From Bacteroidia bacterium (GTDB taxonomy: Bacteria > Bacteroidota > Bacteroidia > Bacteroidales > Paludibacteraceae): a stretch of 64,000 nt of DNA. The translations under genes were made by a program, and so were the position numbers. Under the pieces are notes generated by a model. It worked only from the letters and a program-made list of their open reading frames with translations. It was not told the DNA's origin and ran no database searches. Positions 48,910 to 58,686 of the stretch are shown here, one piece after another (the stretch's first letter is position 1; each line of letters begins with the position of its first letter). Where the stretch lies: assembly GCA_009930305.1 (NCBI GenBank), contig RZYM01000004.1, positions 62,001 to 126,000 of the forward strand, in the 5' to 3' direction.

Positions 48910-49812
48910 TTAAACCAAACTCTTTATTAAAGTTTCCCTATCTCCGCTAAGTAAATCCATAGGAGCTATTTCGGGTAGAGCATAAGCTCCTGGTTTCTGT
49001 TTTACAACGGCACGTGCACATGATACTAAGATTTGTGCTGTAAGTGCAGGATTATTAATGCTCATAGAAAAACTCATGCGTTGGTTCTGTGTCATACCTG
49101 AAACGCCTTTGCGTTCTAAAAATACACCATGTCCCATATCTTTTATTCTATCAACACTTTCTACTTCCATTACGTGTGTCTCGTCGTGTGCGAAGTATGA
49201 ATCTGCCTTAATTTCAGCTGTTACGTCTGCAAGTGATGCCCCTTTTTCCAATTCTACATAAACCATACGGCGATGTATGCCTGTACCTAAAGGAATAGTC
49301 ATTGATAAAGCATTCTTTACTCCAACTTTTGAATTAGCTACAACAGAATGTCCCATACTCATACCAGGTCCGAAGTTGGTATATGTAATACCCTTGGGAA
49401 CCATTGCTTGAAATAATGTGCGGATAACAGAGTCTGTACCCGGATCCCATCCTGCAGATATGATAGATGCTACTCCATTGGCTTTTGCAACTTCATCTAA
49501 CTGTTGGTGTAGGTTCCATAATTCGCCATGTATATCGTAGCTGTCAACTGTGCAGATACCTTTTTTAAGAATTGATACTGCAATTTCAGGTACGCTACGG
49601 GTCGGTCCGCATAATATGGCTACATCAACTTTTTCAAGTTCGTCAATATTTGAAACTACCTTTATCCCGGCTAAACCGGAAGTATTGTTTGACAATGATG
49701 AGGCTCTGCGAACTACTCCGCATAATTCTATATCAGGTGCTGCCAAAGCTGCTTCTACAGAAAATTTTCCAATATTTCCGTATCCTATAATGGCAACTTT
49801 AATTTTTTTCAT
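48910..49812 (-). CDS. ddh: meso-diaminopimelate dehydrogenase
   Basis: KVAIIGYGNIGKFSVEAALAAPDIELCGVVRR, SAGWDPGTDSVIRTLFQAMVPKGITYTNFGPGMSMGHS. Confidence 0.93.
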   Translation of the reverse strand: MKKIKVAIIGYGNIGKFSVEAALAAPDIELCGVVRRASSLSNNTSGLAGIKVVSNIDELEKVDVAILCGPTRSVPEIAVSILKKGICTVDSYDIHGELWNLHQQLDEVAKANGVASIISAGWDPGTDSVIRTLFQAMVPKGITYTNFGPGMSMGHSVVANSKVGVKNALSMTIPLGTGIHRRMVYVELEKGASLADVTAEIKADSYFAHDETHVMEVESVDRIKDMGHGVFLERKGVSGMTQNQRMSFSMSINNPALTAQILVSCARAVVKQKPGAYALPEIAPMDLLSGDRETLIKSLV

Positions 49813-49829
49813 ATTAAAAATTTTAAATA

Positions 49830-51281
49830 TTATTTCTTTTTAAGGAATTCATCCATAGATGCAGCTGCTTTACGTCCATCGCCCATTGCTAGGATCACAG
49901 TAGCACCGCCACGAACTATATCACCGCCTGCAAATATCATGGGTATTGCACTTTGTAAATTGTCATTTACAATAATAGTGCCTTTCTTAGATACTTCTAA
50001 GCCTGGTATTGAATTTGGAATAAGTGGGTTAGGTGATACACCGACACTAACAATTACGGTATCAACATCAATAAGTTCTGTTGCACCTTCAATTGCTACA
50101 GGTTTACGACGCCCTGATGCATCAGCTTCGCCTAATTCCATTTTTTGCAAAAGCATTTGTTTAACACGCCCTTTTTCATCTCCGTAATATTCGATAGGGT
50201 TGTGAAGTGTTCTAAACTCTATACCTTCTTCTTTTGCATGTTTTACTTCTTCTATACGTGCAGGCATTTCTTCTTCGCTACGACGATATACTATCATTGC
50301 CAATTCAGCGCCCAAACGTTTTGCTGTACGAACAGAATCCATGGCGGTATTACCACCACCAATAACTGCTACACGTTTACCTTTTAACATAGGAGTGTCA
50401 AATTGATCTTTTGCAGCTCCCATAAGGTTAATACGTGTTAAGTATTCGTTTGATGACATGATGCCTATAAGGTTTTCACCCTTAATACCCATAAAATTAG
50501 GTAGACCGGCTCCACTTGCAACAAATAATCCTTTGAATCCTTGTTCTTTTAAATCTTCAAAAGAAATGGTTTTACCAACGATGCAATCTTTGATAAATTT
50601 AACGCCCATTTTTTCTAGATTTCCTATTTCAACATCAACAATAAAATTGGGCAAACGGAATTCAGGAATACCATATTTTAATACACCACCTATTTCGTGT
50701 AATGCTTCAAATACGGTTACATCATATCCTTTTTTTGCCATATCTCCAGCGAATGATAATCCTGAAGGGCCAGAACCTACAACACCTATTTTAATGCCAT
50801 TTGGGGTAGCAATTTCCGGTATTGAAATAGATCCGCTTTCGCGTTCGTAGTCAGCTGCAAAACGTTCCAAATAGCCAATAGCAACAGCTTTTTTGCCCAT
50901 TTTTAAATGAATACATTGGCTTTCGCATTGTCTTTCTTGTGGGCAAACACGACCGCAAACCGCAGGAAGTGCAGATGTCATTTTTAAAACCTGTGCAGCC
51001 TCTAAAAATGCGCCACGTTCAATATTTTTGATAAATGACGGAATATTGATGCTTACAGGACAACCTGTAACACAACTTGGATTAGGACAATCTAAGCAGC
51101 GTTTTGCTTCAAGTAATGCTTGGTCTTTGTTTAGTCCTTGGTTTACTTCCTCATAATTATGACTACGGTATTCACCATCTAATTCGTTCATCTTGACACG
51201 GGTAATCTCCGTACGTTCTTTGTTTTTCATTGCTTTACGCAATTCTTCACGCCAAGCAGCGCTTCTATCTGTTAGTTCCAT
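49830..51281 (-). CDS. NADPH-dependent ferredoxin:NAD oxidoreductase large subunit (NfnB / GltD-like)
   Basis: CLDCPNPSCVTGCPVSINIPSFIKNI, GVVGSGPSGLSFAGDMAKKGYDVTVFEA, VIGGGNTAMDSVRTAKRLGAE. Confidence 0.9.
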   Translation of the reverse strand: MELTDRSAAWREELRKAMKNKERTEITRVKMNELDGEYRSHNYEEVNQGLNKDQALLEAKRCLDCPNPSCVTGCPVSINIPSFIKNIERGAFLEAAQVLKMTSALPAVCGRVCPQERQCESQCIHLKMGKKAVAIGYLERFAADYERESGSISIPEIATPNGIKIGVVGSGPSGLSFAGDMAKKGYDVTVFEALHEIGGVLKYGIPEFRLPNFIVDVEIGNLEKMGVKFIKDCIVGKTISFEDLKEQGFKGLFVASGAGLPNFMGIKGENLIGIMSSNEYLTRINLMGAAKDQFDTPMLKGKRVAVIGGGNTAMDSVRTAKRLGAELAMIVYRRSEEEMPARIEEVKHAKEEGIEFRTLHNPIEYYGDEKGRVKQMLLQKMELGEADASGRRKPVAIEGATELIDVDTVIVSVGVSPNPLIPNSIPGLEVSKKGTIIVNDNLQSAIPMIFAGGDIVRGGATVILAMGDGRKAAASMDEFLKKK

Positions 51282-51297
51282 ACTTACATTCTCCGTG

Positions 51298-52122
51298 TTA
51301 TAATTGTTCTTTATATTTAGCAAAAGCTGCTTGTTCTTGTTCGCGATAAGCTCCCAAACGCATCATCATTTCGTCGAAGTTAACTTGGTGAGCATCAAAT
51401 TCAGGTCCGTCAATACATACAAATTTTGTTTCTCCTCCAATGCTTACACGGCATGCACCACACATTCCCGTACCATCAACCATAATTGTATTTAACGAAG
51501 CAACTGTTGGTACATTATATTTTTTAGTTAGAAGAGATACGAATTTCATCATGATAGCAGGACCTATAGTTACGCACAAATCAACTTTTTCGCGGTTAAT
51601 TACATTCTCGATGCCGTTAGTAACAAGTCCTTTTGTTCCATAAGAACCATCATCTGTCATAATAATTATTTCGTCAGCATATTGACGCATTTGTTCTTCC
51701 AGGATTATTAAATCTTTAGTTCTTGCAGCAAGTACTACAATTACTTTGTTGCCTGCTTTTTTCAAAGCTTCAACAATAGGCAACATTGGAGCAGTCCCAA
51801 CACCACCGCATGCGCAAACAACAGTACCGAATTTGTCAATGTGTGTTGCTTTCCCAAGTGGGCCGACAACATCTTCAATATAGTCGCCTGCATTTAGCGA
51901 GCAAAGTTTTGTTGATGAAACTCCGATTTTTTGTACAACCAATGTAATTGTGCCTTTTTCAATATCAGATCCTGCAATTGTCAAAGGAATTCTTTCTCCG
52001 TCTTTGTCAATACGAACAATAACAAAATGTCCTGCTCGGCGGGCTTTGGCTATAAGCGGAGCCTCAATGTCTAAGCTAACCACATTTTCAGAAAAGTTCT
52101 TTTTTGATATAATCTTATTCAT
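51298..52122 (-). CDS. Ferredoxin-NADP reductase / NfnA-like small subunit
   Basis: CACGGVGTAPMLPIVEALKKAGNKVIVVLAARTKDL, MVDGTGMCGACRVSIGGETKFVCIDGPEFDAHQV. Confidence 0.9.
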   Translation of the reverse strand: MNKIISKKNFSENVVSLDIEAPLIAKARRAGHFVIVRIDKDGERIPLTIAGSDIEKGTITLVVQKIGVSSTKLCSLNAGDYIEDVVGPLGKATHIDKFGTVVCACGGVGTAPMLPIVEALKKAGNKVIVVLAARTKDLIILEEQMRQYADEIIIMTDDGSYGTKGLVTNGIENVINREKVDLCVTIGPAIMMKFVSLLTKKYNVPTVASLNTIMVDGTGMCGACRVSIGGETKFVCIDGPEFDAHQVNFDEMMMRLGAYREQEQAAFAKYKEQL

Positions 52123-52169
52123 TATTTTTTTTTGAATTATAAGTTCTGGACTTTGTGTCATTTTTAAGC

Positions 52170-52240
52170 AAAAACATGTCCGAAACTATCAATTTATATA
52201 AACGGACATGGGCGGGTTAACCTAACCCGCCCGTTTATAT
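52170..52240. promoter_or_regulatory. Two competing hairpins between gdhA and nfnA (terminator or regulatory RNA)
   Basis: GGGCGGGTTA-acc-TAACCCGCCC (52210-52232) with outer ATATAAAC/GTTTATAT; overlapping CATGTCCG (52175-52182)/CGGACATG (52203-52210) followed on the minus strand by TTTTT. Confidence 0.6.
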
Positions 52241-52268
52241 CCGTGCATTTAAAGGTTAATACCAGTGC

Positions 52269-53603
52269 TTAGATTATACCTTGAGCCATCATAGCTTTAG
52301 CAACTTTCATAAAGCCTGCGATATTTGCACCTTTAGCGTAGTTGATATATCCGTCAGGTTCAGTACCGTATTTAACACAGTTTGCGTGAATGTCAGCCAT
52401 GATACCTTTTAATTTGGAATCAACTTCTTCGCGAGACCAACTTAAACGTTCTGAGTTTTGACTCATTTCCAAACCTGATGTAGCAACACCACCTGCGTTT
52501 GCAGCCTTACCCGGAGCATATAATAATTTAGCTTTTTGGAATATATCTATAGCCTCAGGAGTTGTAGGCATGTTAGCACCTTCAGATACTGCAATAATTC
52601 CATTGTTAACGAGTTTTTGAGCATCTTCAGCGTTGATTTCGTTTTGTGTTGCTGATGGTAATGCAATATCAGCTTTCTCTCCCCAAGGGCGAGCGCCTTC
52701 TACATATTTGCAACCATACTTATCAGCATATTCTTTGATACGTCCGCGTTGAACGTCTTTCAAATCTTTTACGAATTCCAATTTTTCTTTTGTGATACCA
52801 TTAGGATCATATATATAACCATTAGAATCAGAAAGAGTCAAAGGAATTGCTCCTAATTCGATTAATTTTTCGCATGTGTATTGAGCAACGTTACCTGAAC
52901 CTGATACAAGACATTTTTTGCCTTTAAGTTCGATGTTACGTGTTTTCAACATACTTAACAAGAAGTATATGTTACCATAACCGGTTGCCTCAGGACGGAT
53001 TAATGAGCCACCGAATTCCAAACCTTTACCGGTAAATGTACCTGTAAACTCGTGTTGTAATTTGCGATACATACCGAACATAAAACCAACTTCACGACCA
53101 CCAACACCTATATCACCTGCAGGTATATCAGTATTAGGACCTATGTGGCGTGCTAATTCAAGCAAATAAGCTTGGCAAAAACGCATTACTTCGTTGTTAG
53201 ATTTACCTCTTGGTGAAAAATCCGAACCACCTTTTGCACCACCCATAGGCAATGTTGTAAGAGCGTTCTTAAATGTTTGTTCGAATGCAAGGAATTTTAA
53301 AATTGATAAATTAACTGAAGAGTGGAAACGAATGCCACCTTTATAAGGTCCGATAGCCATATTGTGTTGTACACGATATGCCATATTGGTTTGTACGTTA
53401 CCTTTATCATCAACCCATGATACTCGGAATGTAAAAATACGATCTGGAATACAGAGTCTCTCAATTAAATTAGCTTTCTCGAATTCAGGATGTTTGTTGT
53501 ACTCCTCTTCAATTGAATTTAAAACCTCACTTACAGCTTGAATGTATTCAGGTTCATTTGGAAACCTTTTTTTCAAGCCTTCTACTACATTTTGTGCATT
53601 CAT
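52269..53603 (-). CDS. gdhA: NADP-specific glutamate dehydrogenase
   Basis: GPYKGGIRFHSSVNLSILKFLAFEQTFKNALTTLPMGGAKGGSDFSPRGKS, DIPAGDIGVGGREVGFMFGMYRKL. Confidence 0.96.
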   Translation of the reverse strand: MNAQNVVEGLKKRFPNEPEYIQAVSEVLNSIEEEYNKHPEFEKANLIERLCIPDRIFTFRVSWVDDKGNVQTNMAYRVQHNMAIGPYKGGIRFHSSVNLSILKFLAFEQTFKNALTTLPMGGAKGGSDFSPRGKSNNEVMRFCQAYLLELARHIGPNTDIPAGDIGVGGREVGFMFGMYRKLQHEFTGTFTGKGLEFGGSLIRPEATGYGNIYFLLSMLKTRNIELKGKKCLVSGSGNVAQYTCEKLIELGAIPLTLSDSNGYIYDPNGITKEKLEFVKDLKDVQRGRIKEYADKYGCKYVEGARPWGEKADIALPSATQNEINAEDAQKLVNNGIIAVSEGANMPTTPEAIDIFQKAKLLYAPGKAANAGGVATSGLEMSQNSERLSWSREEVDSKLKGIMADIHANCVKYGTEPDGYINYAKGANIAGFMKVAKAMMAQGII

Positions 53604-53649
53604 AATTATGTTGTTTATATAGATATAACTGTTACTTTATTTCGATGTG

Positions 53650-53657
53650 CAAAGTTA
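53650..53657 (-). promoter_or_regulatory. Bacteroidota -7 element (TAACTTTG) for gdhA
   Basis: TAnnTTTG match about 46 nt upstream of gdhA ATG. Confidence 0.5.
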
Positions 53658-53821
53658 AACAAAAAAATAGTTGAAGCACAAAAGTCATAAGTAAAAATAG
53701 ATATTAAAAAATGACATAATGCAATTTGCTATATTTTTACTATAAAAAATGTAATATTGCAACTATTTATGTTTGTTTATTTATGATTTGATATTTTGGT
53801 AGTTTTAAAAGTACGATTGTT

Positions 53822-53923
53822 ATGAAAAAAATATCATTTATATGTTTATTGTGCGTAATTTTCTTAAATTTGTTGCTCAAAGCATTAGTCTTTAAATTTA
53901 TCTTTATATTATATTATGTTTAA
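53822..53923 (+). CDS. Possible 33-aa hydrophobic peptide ([33 protein letters not shown])
   Basis: ATG...TAA uninterrupted, signal/TM-like, overlaps the next CDS start by 8 nt. Confidence 0.35.
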   Translation: MKKISFICLLCVIFLNLLLKALVFKFIFILYYV

Positions 53924-54308
53924 AAATTGCGTTATTAGTACAAAAGCAAAAGTTATTAGCATAGTTTCTGCCATATTGCTGCTAATATTGGCAGGATTTA
54001 TCTATTTCAGATTTTATTTTGTATTTGGAGAAGGTGTAAAAGCGGGTGAACTAAATTATTGTACTTACAAAGGATATGTTTTTAAAACATACGAAGGGAA
54101 ATTGATTCAATCCGGTTTTAAAGCTCAATCAGTTGGAACCATACAATCATATGAATTCCCTTTTTCTGTAGAAAGTAAAACAGTGGCTGATTCTTTGATG
54201 CGCTGCAGTGGACGACATGTAGAACTTCACTATAAAGAGTATATTGCTCCGCTTCCTTGGCGAGGTGTTAATAAGTTTGTGGTAGATGATATAATTTCAG
54301 TAAAATAA
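53916..54308 (+). CDS. Conserved membrane-anchored protein of unknown function
   Basis: N-terminal [32 protein letters not shown]...[15 protein letters not shown]-type pattern seen in Bacteroidota hypotheticals. Confidence 0.6.
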   Translation: MFKNCVISTKAKVISIVSAILLLILAGFIYFRFYFVFGEGVKAGELNYCTYKGYVFKTYEGKLIQSGFKAQSVGTIQSYEFPFSVESKTVADSLMRCSGRHVELHYKEYIAPLPWRGVNKFVVDDIISVK

Positions 54309-54328
54309 AATTTTTGTTATACAGTAGT

Positions 54329-54357
54329 CCCAACTCAAAAGAGTTGGGATTTTTTTT
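54329..54357 (+). terminator. Intrinsic terminator between the 130-aa gene and valS
   Basis: CCCAACTC-aaaa-GAGTTGGG then ATTTTTTTT. Confidence 0.9.
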
Positions 54358-54392
54358 ATTATATGATATACACTATATAATAACATTTTATG

Positions 54393-54400
54393 TACCTTTG
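54393..54400 (+). promoter_or_regulatory. Bacteroidota -7 element (TACCTTTG) for valS
   Basis: TAnnTTTG match 28 nt before ATG at 54428. Confidence 0.55.
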
Positions 54401-54427
54401 TCCCTTCATATTTTTAGAGACCTTTTT

Positions 54428-57052
54428 ATGGAATCAGAAAGCAAATATAAGCCTTCAGAAGTAGAGCCCAAGTGGTATCAGTATTGGTTGGATAATGGTA
54501 TGTTTAATTCGCAACCCGATAATCGCGAACCTTATACAATAGTGATACCTCCACCAAATGTAACAGGTGTTTTACATATGGGACACATGCTTAATAATAC
54601 CATACAAGATATTTTAGTAAGGCGTGCCAGAATGTTAGGTAAAAATGCATGTTGGGTACCTGGTACAGATCATGCATCAATTGCAACAGAGGCAAAAGTT
54701 GTAAATAAATTAGCACAACAAGGTATTAAAAAAACAGATCTTACGCGTGATGAGTTTTTGAAACATGCATGGGAATGGACAGACGAACATGGTGGTATAA
54801 TACTTAAACAATTACGTAAACTGGGAGCTTCTTGCGATTGGAACAGAACTTCATTTACAATGGATGAGACTCGTTCTGAAAGTGTAATAAGCGTATTCTG
54901 TGATTTATATCAAAAAGGCCTAATATATAGAGGTGTAAGAATGGTCAATTGGGATCCTAAAGCACTTACAGCTTTATCTGATGAAGAGGTTATATATCAA
55001 GAAGAGCATGGTAAATTATTTTATTTACGTTATAAAATAGAAGGAGAAGATGGATATGCAGTTGTAGCAACAACTCGTCCTGAAACCATAATGGGTGATA
55101 CTGCAATGTGTATCAATCCTAATGATCCTAAAAACCAACATCTTAAAGGTAAAAAAGTAATAGTTCCTTTAGTCGGACGTGTAATTCCTGTAATTGAAGA
55201 TGAATATGTTGATATAGAGTTTGGAACAGGTTGCTTAAAAGTAACTCCGGCTCATGATGTTAACGACTATATGTTGGGCGAAAAATATAATTTACCTACA
55301 ATAGATATCTTTAATGATAATGGTACGATAAGTCAAGCTGCCGGTATATATATAGGCAAGGATAGATTTGATGTCCGCAAGCAAATTGAAAATGACTTGA
55401 ATGCAGCAGGTTTACTCGAAAAAACCGAAGCCTACACTAATAAGGTTGGATATTCTGAACGTACCAATGTAGTTATTGAACCTAAATTGTCAATGCAGTG
55501 GTTCCTAAAAATGGAACATCTTGCGAAACCCGCTTTGGATGAAGTAATGAACGATAATCTTAAATTCTATCCTCCAAAATACAAAAATACATATCGTTAT
55601 TGGATGGAGAATATTAAGGATTGGTGTATAAGTCGTCAACTTTGGTGGGGACATCGTATACCTGCTTATTATTTGCCGCAAGGTGGTTTTGTCATAGCTA
55701 AATCGGTTGAAGAGGCTTTAGTTTTAGCAAAACAGAAAACAGGTGATACATTTTTGACCATTAAAGACTTAAGACAAGATGAAGATTGCTTGGATACATG
55801 GTTCTCATCATGGTTATGGCCTATATCACTATTTGACGGAATAAACAAACCCGGAAATAAAGATATCTCATATTATTATCCAACTGCCGACTTGGTAACA
55901 GGACCTGATATTATATTCTTTTGGGTAGCACGTATGATAATGGCGGGTTACGAATATATGGGTGATATGCCATTTAAACATGTTTATTTTACTGGTATTG
56001 TGCGTGATAAGTTAGGCAGAAAGATGTCAAAATCATTAGGTAATTCGCCTGATCCACTTGATTTGATTTCGCAATACGGAGCTGATGGTGTTCGTATGGG
56101 TATGATGTTGGCAGCCCCTGCCGGCAATGATGTCCATTTTGATGAGGCATTGTGCGAACAAGGACGTAATTTCAATAATAAGATTTGGAATGCAATGCGT
56201 TTGGTAAAAGGTTGGCAAGTTTCTGATTCTGTACAACCTGAAATAGCAAAAATGGCAGTTGAATGGTTTGATGAACAATTGAGCGCAACCATAACGGAAG
56301 TAAATGATCAATTTGATAAATATCGTTTATCGGAAGCATTACTTCGTGTTTATAAATTATTCTGGGATGAGTTTTCTTCTTGGTATCTTGAAATGATTAA
56401 ACCGGCTTATGGTCAGGCTATAGACAATATTACATATCAAGCAACATTGAAATTCTTTGAAAAATTATGCTTGTTATTGCATCCTTTTATGCCGTTTATT
56501 ACAGAAGAAGTATGGCAAGTTATTTCAGAACGTAAAAAAGGCGAAAGTATAATGTATGCATCTTGGCCGTTTGCAGGCAAAACGAATACTGAGTTTTTAG
56601 ATTCTTTTGAGCGTACCAAAGAATTGGTATCTGCCATACGTGCAATCCGTTTAGAAAAGAACATTCCATTTAAAGATGCTTTGCGTTTACAAGTATTATC
56701 TAACGATCATGATAATTCTTACAATGCTGTTGTTGCTAAAATTTGTAATATATCTTCAATAGAGGCGATATCTGAAAAGGAACCTATGTCAGTTTCTTTC
56801 TTAGTGCGTACCGTTGAATATGCTATTCCATTGGCGCAAAGTCTGAATGTTGAAGAAGAAATAAAGAAAGCAGAGGCTGAAATTAAATATTTAGAAGGAT
56901 TTTTAGTTTCTGTTGAAAAAAAATTAGGTAACGAAAAATTTGTTGCTAATGCAAAACCTGAAGTCGTTGAAAACGAGCGTAAGAAAAAGGCTGATGCAGA
57001 GAGCAAGTTGTCTAGTATGCGTCTTACATTGTCGCAATTAAATAAGAAGTAA
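54428..57052 (+). CDS. valS: Valine--tRNA ligase
   Basis: [47 protein letters not shown]; start set at [16 protein letters not shown], downstream of the terminator. Confidence 0.97.
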   Translation: MESESKYKPSEVEPKWYQYWLDNGMFNSQPDNREPYTIVIPPPNVTGVLHMGHMLNNTIQDILVRRARMLGKNACWVPGTDHASIATEAKVVNKLAQQGIKKTDLTRDEFLKHAWEWTDEHGGIILKQLRKLGASCDWNRTSFTMDETRSESVISVFCDLYQKGLIYRGVRMVNWDPKALTALSDEEVIYQEEHGKLFYLRYKIEGEDGYAVVATTRPETIMGDTAMCINPNDPKNQHLKGKKVIVPLVGRVIPVIEDEYVDIEFGTGCLKVTPAHDVNDYMLGEKYNLPTIDIFNDNGTISQAAGIYIGKDRFDVRKQIENDLNAAGLLEKTEAYTNKVGYSERTNVVIEPKLSMQWFLKMEHLAKPALDEVMNDNLKFYPPKYKNTYRYWMENIKDWCISRQLWWGHRIPAYYLPQGGFVIAKSVEEALVLAKQKTGDTFLTIKDLRQDEDCLDTWFSSWLWPISLFDGINKPGNKDISYYYPTADLVTGPDIIFFWVARMIMAGYEYMGDMPFKHVYFTGIVRDKLGRKMSKSLGNSPDPLDLISQYGADGVRMGMMLAAPAGNDVHFDEALCEQGRNFNNKIWNAMRLVKGWQVSDSVQPEIAKMAVEWFDEQLSATITEVNDQFDKYRLSEALLRVYKLFWDEFSSWYLEMIKPAYGQAIDNITYQATLKFFEKLCLLLHPFMPFITEEVWQVISERKKGESIMYASWPFAGKTNTEFLDSFERTKELVSAIRAIRLEKNIPFKDALRLQVLSNDHDNSYNAVVAKICNISSIEAISEKEPMSVSFLVRTVEYAIPLAQSLNVEEEIKKAEAEIKYLEGFLVSVEKKLGNEKFVANAKPEVVENERKKKADAESKLSSMRLTLSQLNKK

Positions 57053-57096
57053 TCTGATAATCAATAAATAATTATTTTAAAATCTTTAATGCAATC

Positions 57097-58557
57097 ATGA
57101 GTGATCAACCTTCAAAAATTTCATTCTACAAAGGAGATAATATTCCTTTGGAGATGCACAAAGTTAGAATCGTACAAAAACTGTTTTTACCAAAAATAGA
57201 AGATCGTAAACAGAACATGAATGATGCCGGCAACAATACTTTCTTGTTGCAAAATCGCGACATCTTTATGGATATGTTAACCGATAGTGGTGTTAACGCA
57301 ATGAGTGATCGTCAACAAGCATCAATGTTAATAGCAGACGATAGCTATGCCGGCAGCGAGACTTACAACCGTTTAACAAATAAACTTACAGAAATTTTTG
57401 GCACAAAATATTTTCTCCCTACACACCAAGGTCGTGCTGCTGAGAATATATTGGCAGAGGCTTTTGTAAGACCGGGAATGGTAACTTTGATGAACTTCCA
57501 CTTTACAACAACAAAAGCTCACATAACTCGTATGGGCGGTTCTGTTGAAGAATTGATTATCAAAGAAGGTTTGGAACCAAACAATAATAACCCTTTTAAA
57601 GGAAACTTTGATTTGGATTTATTGCGTAAACGTATTAAAGAAATAGGACCTAAGAATGTAGCATTTGTTCGTATCGAAGCAGGCACAAACTTAGTTGGTG
57701 GACAACCCCTTTCAATGGAGAATATGTTAGCTGTATCAGATATTTGTAAAGAATATGGTGTAATGAGCATACTGGATGCATCATTATTACAAGATAATTT
57801 ATACTTTATCAAAGTACGCGAAGCAGCTGCAAAAGACATGTCAATTAGACAAATAACACGTAAATTGGCAGATGCAATGGATATTATTTACTTCTCAGCA
57901 CGTAAATTAGGTTTTGCTCGTGGTGGTGGTATCTCAATGCGTGATGAGAAACTTTGTTTGAAAATGAAAGAATTTGTTCCATTATATGAGGGATTCTTAA
58001 CTTATGGTGGTATGTCTGTTCGCGAAATGGAAGCTATTGCTGTTGGTTTGGACGAAACAATGGATTTTGATATTATATCACAAGGACCTCAATTTATCAA
58101 ATATATGTGTGACGAATTGGAGAAATATGGTGTTCCTGTTATAACTCCTGCAGGTGGTTTGGGTTGTCACTTGAATGCAAGCAAGATATTACCTCAATTG
58201 CCGCATAATCAATATCCTGCTGCTGCATTGGGATCTGCATTATATATTGCAGGTGGCGTTCGTGGTATGGAACGCGGTACATTGTCAGAACAACGTGAAG
58301 ATGATGGTACAGAACGTTATGCTGAATTAGAATTACTTCGTTTGGCAGTACCTCGTCGTGTATATACATTGTCTCAAATTAATTATGCTGTAGATCGTAT
58401 TAAATGGTTATATGATAATCGTAATTTAATTGGCGGCTTGGAATTTTATGACGAACCTAAAGTGCTTCGTTTCTTCTTTGGTCGTTTGCGTCCAATTTCA
58501 GATTGGCAAGAAAGATTAGTTGCTAAATTCCGTAAGGATTTTGGTGACAGCCTATAA
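57097..58557 (+). CDS. Tryptophanase/tyrosine phenol-lyase family beta-eliminating lyase, divergent
   Basis: DMLTDSGVNAMSDRQQASMLIADDSYAGSETY, LPTHQGRAAENIL, DIIYFSARKLGFARGGGISM, ELLRLAVPRRVYT. Confidence 0.85.
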   Translation: MSDQPSKISFYKGDNIPLEMHKVRIVQKLFLPKIEDRKQNMNDAGNNTFLLQNRDIFMDMLTDSGVNAMSDRQQASMLIADDSYAGSETYNRLTNKLTEIFGTKYFLPTHQGRAAENILAEAFVRPGMVTLMNFHFTTTKAHITRMGGSVEELIIKEGLEPNNNNPFKGNFDLDLLRKRIKEIGPKNVAFVRIEAGTNLVGGQPLSMENMLAVSDICKEYGVMSILDASLLQDNLYFIKVREAAAKDMSIRQITRKLADAMDIIYFSARKLGFARGGGISMRDEKLCLKMKEFVPLYEGFLTYGGMSVREMEAIAVGLDETMDFDIISQGPQFIKYMCDELEKYGVPVITPAGGLGCHLNASKILPQLPHNQYPAAALGSALYIAGGVRGMERGTLSEQREDDGTERYAELELLRLAVPRRVYTLSQINYAVDRIKWLYDNRNLIGGLEFYDEPKVLRFFFGRLRPISDWQERLVAKFRKDFGDSL

Positions 58558-58625
58558 TTGCTGATTCTGGCAGATTATTAATCTTGTGAATTTGTTTGTT
58601 TCTTAAAGGACAAATATATATATAT

Positions 58626-58669
58626 ATACAAAAAGGATGATTCTTAGCTGAGAATCATCCTTTTTGTAT
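58626..58669. terminator. Bidirectional terminator
   Basis: ATACAAAAAGGATGATTCT-tagctg-AGAATCATCCTTTTTGTAT, 19-bp stem. Confidence 0.9.
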
Positions 58670-58686
58670 GAAGTTATAGCCTATAA

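Noticed and set aside
54314-54427. Upstream extension of the valS ORF
   Set aside because: It spans an intrinsic terminator and the predicted promoter; the real start is ATG 54428.
58612-58629. (TA)n tract as a phase-variable microsatellite
   Set aside because: It lies between a gene end and a terminator, not in a coding region or promoter spacer.
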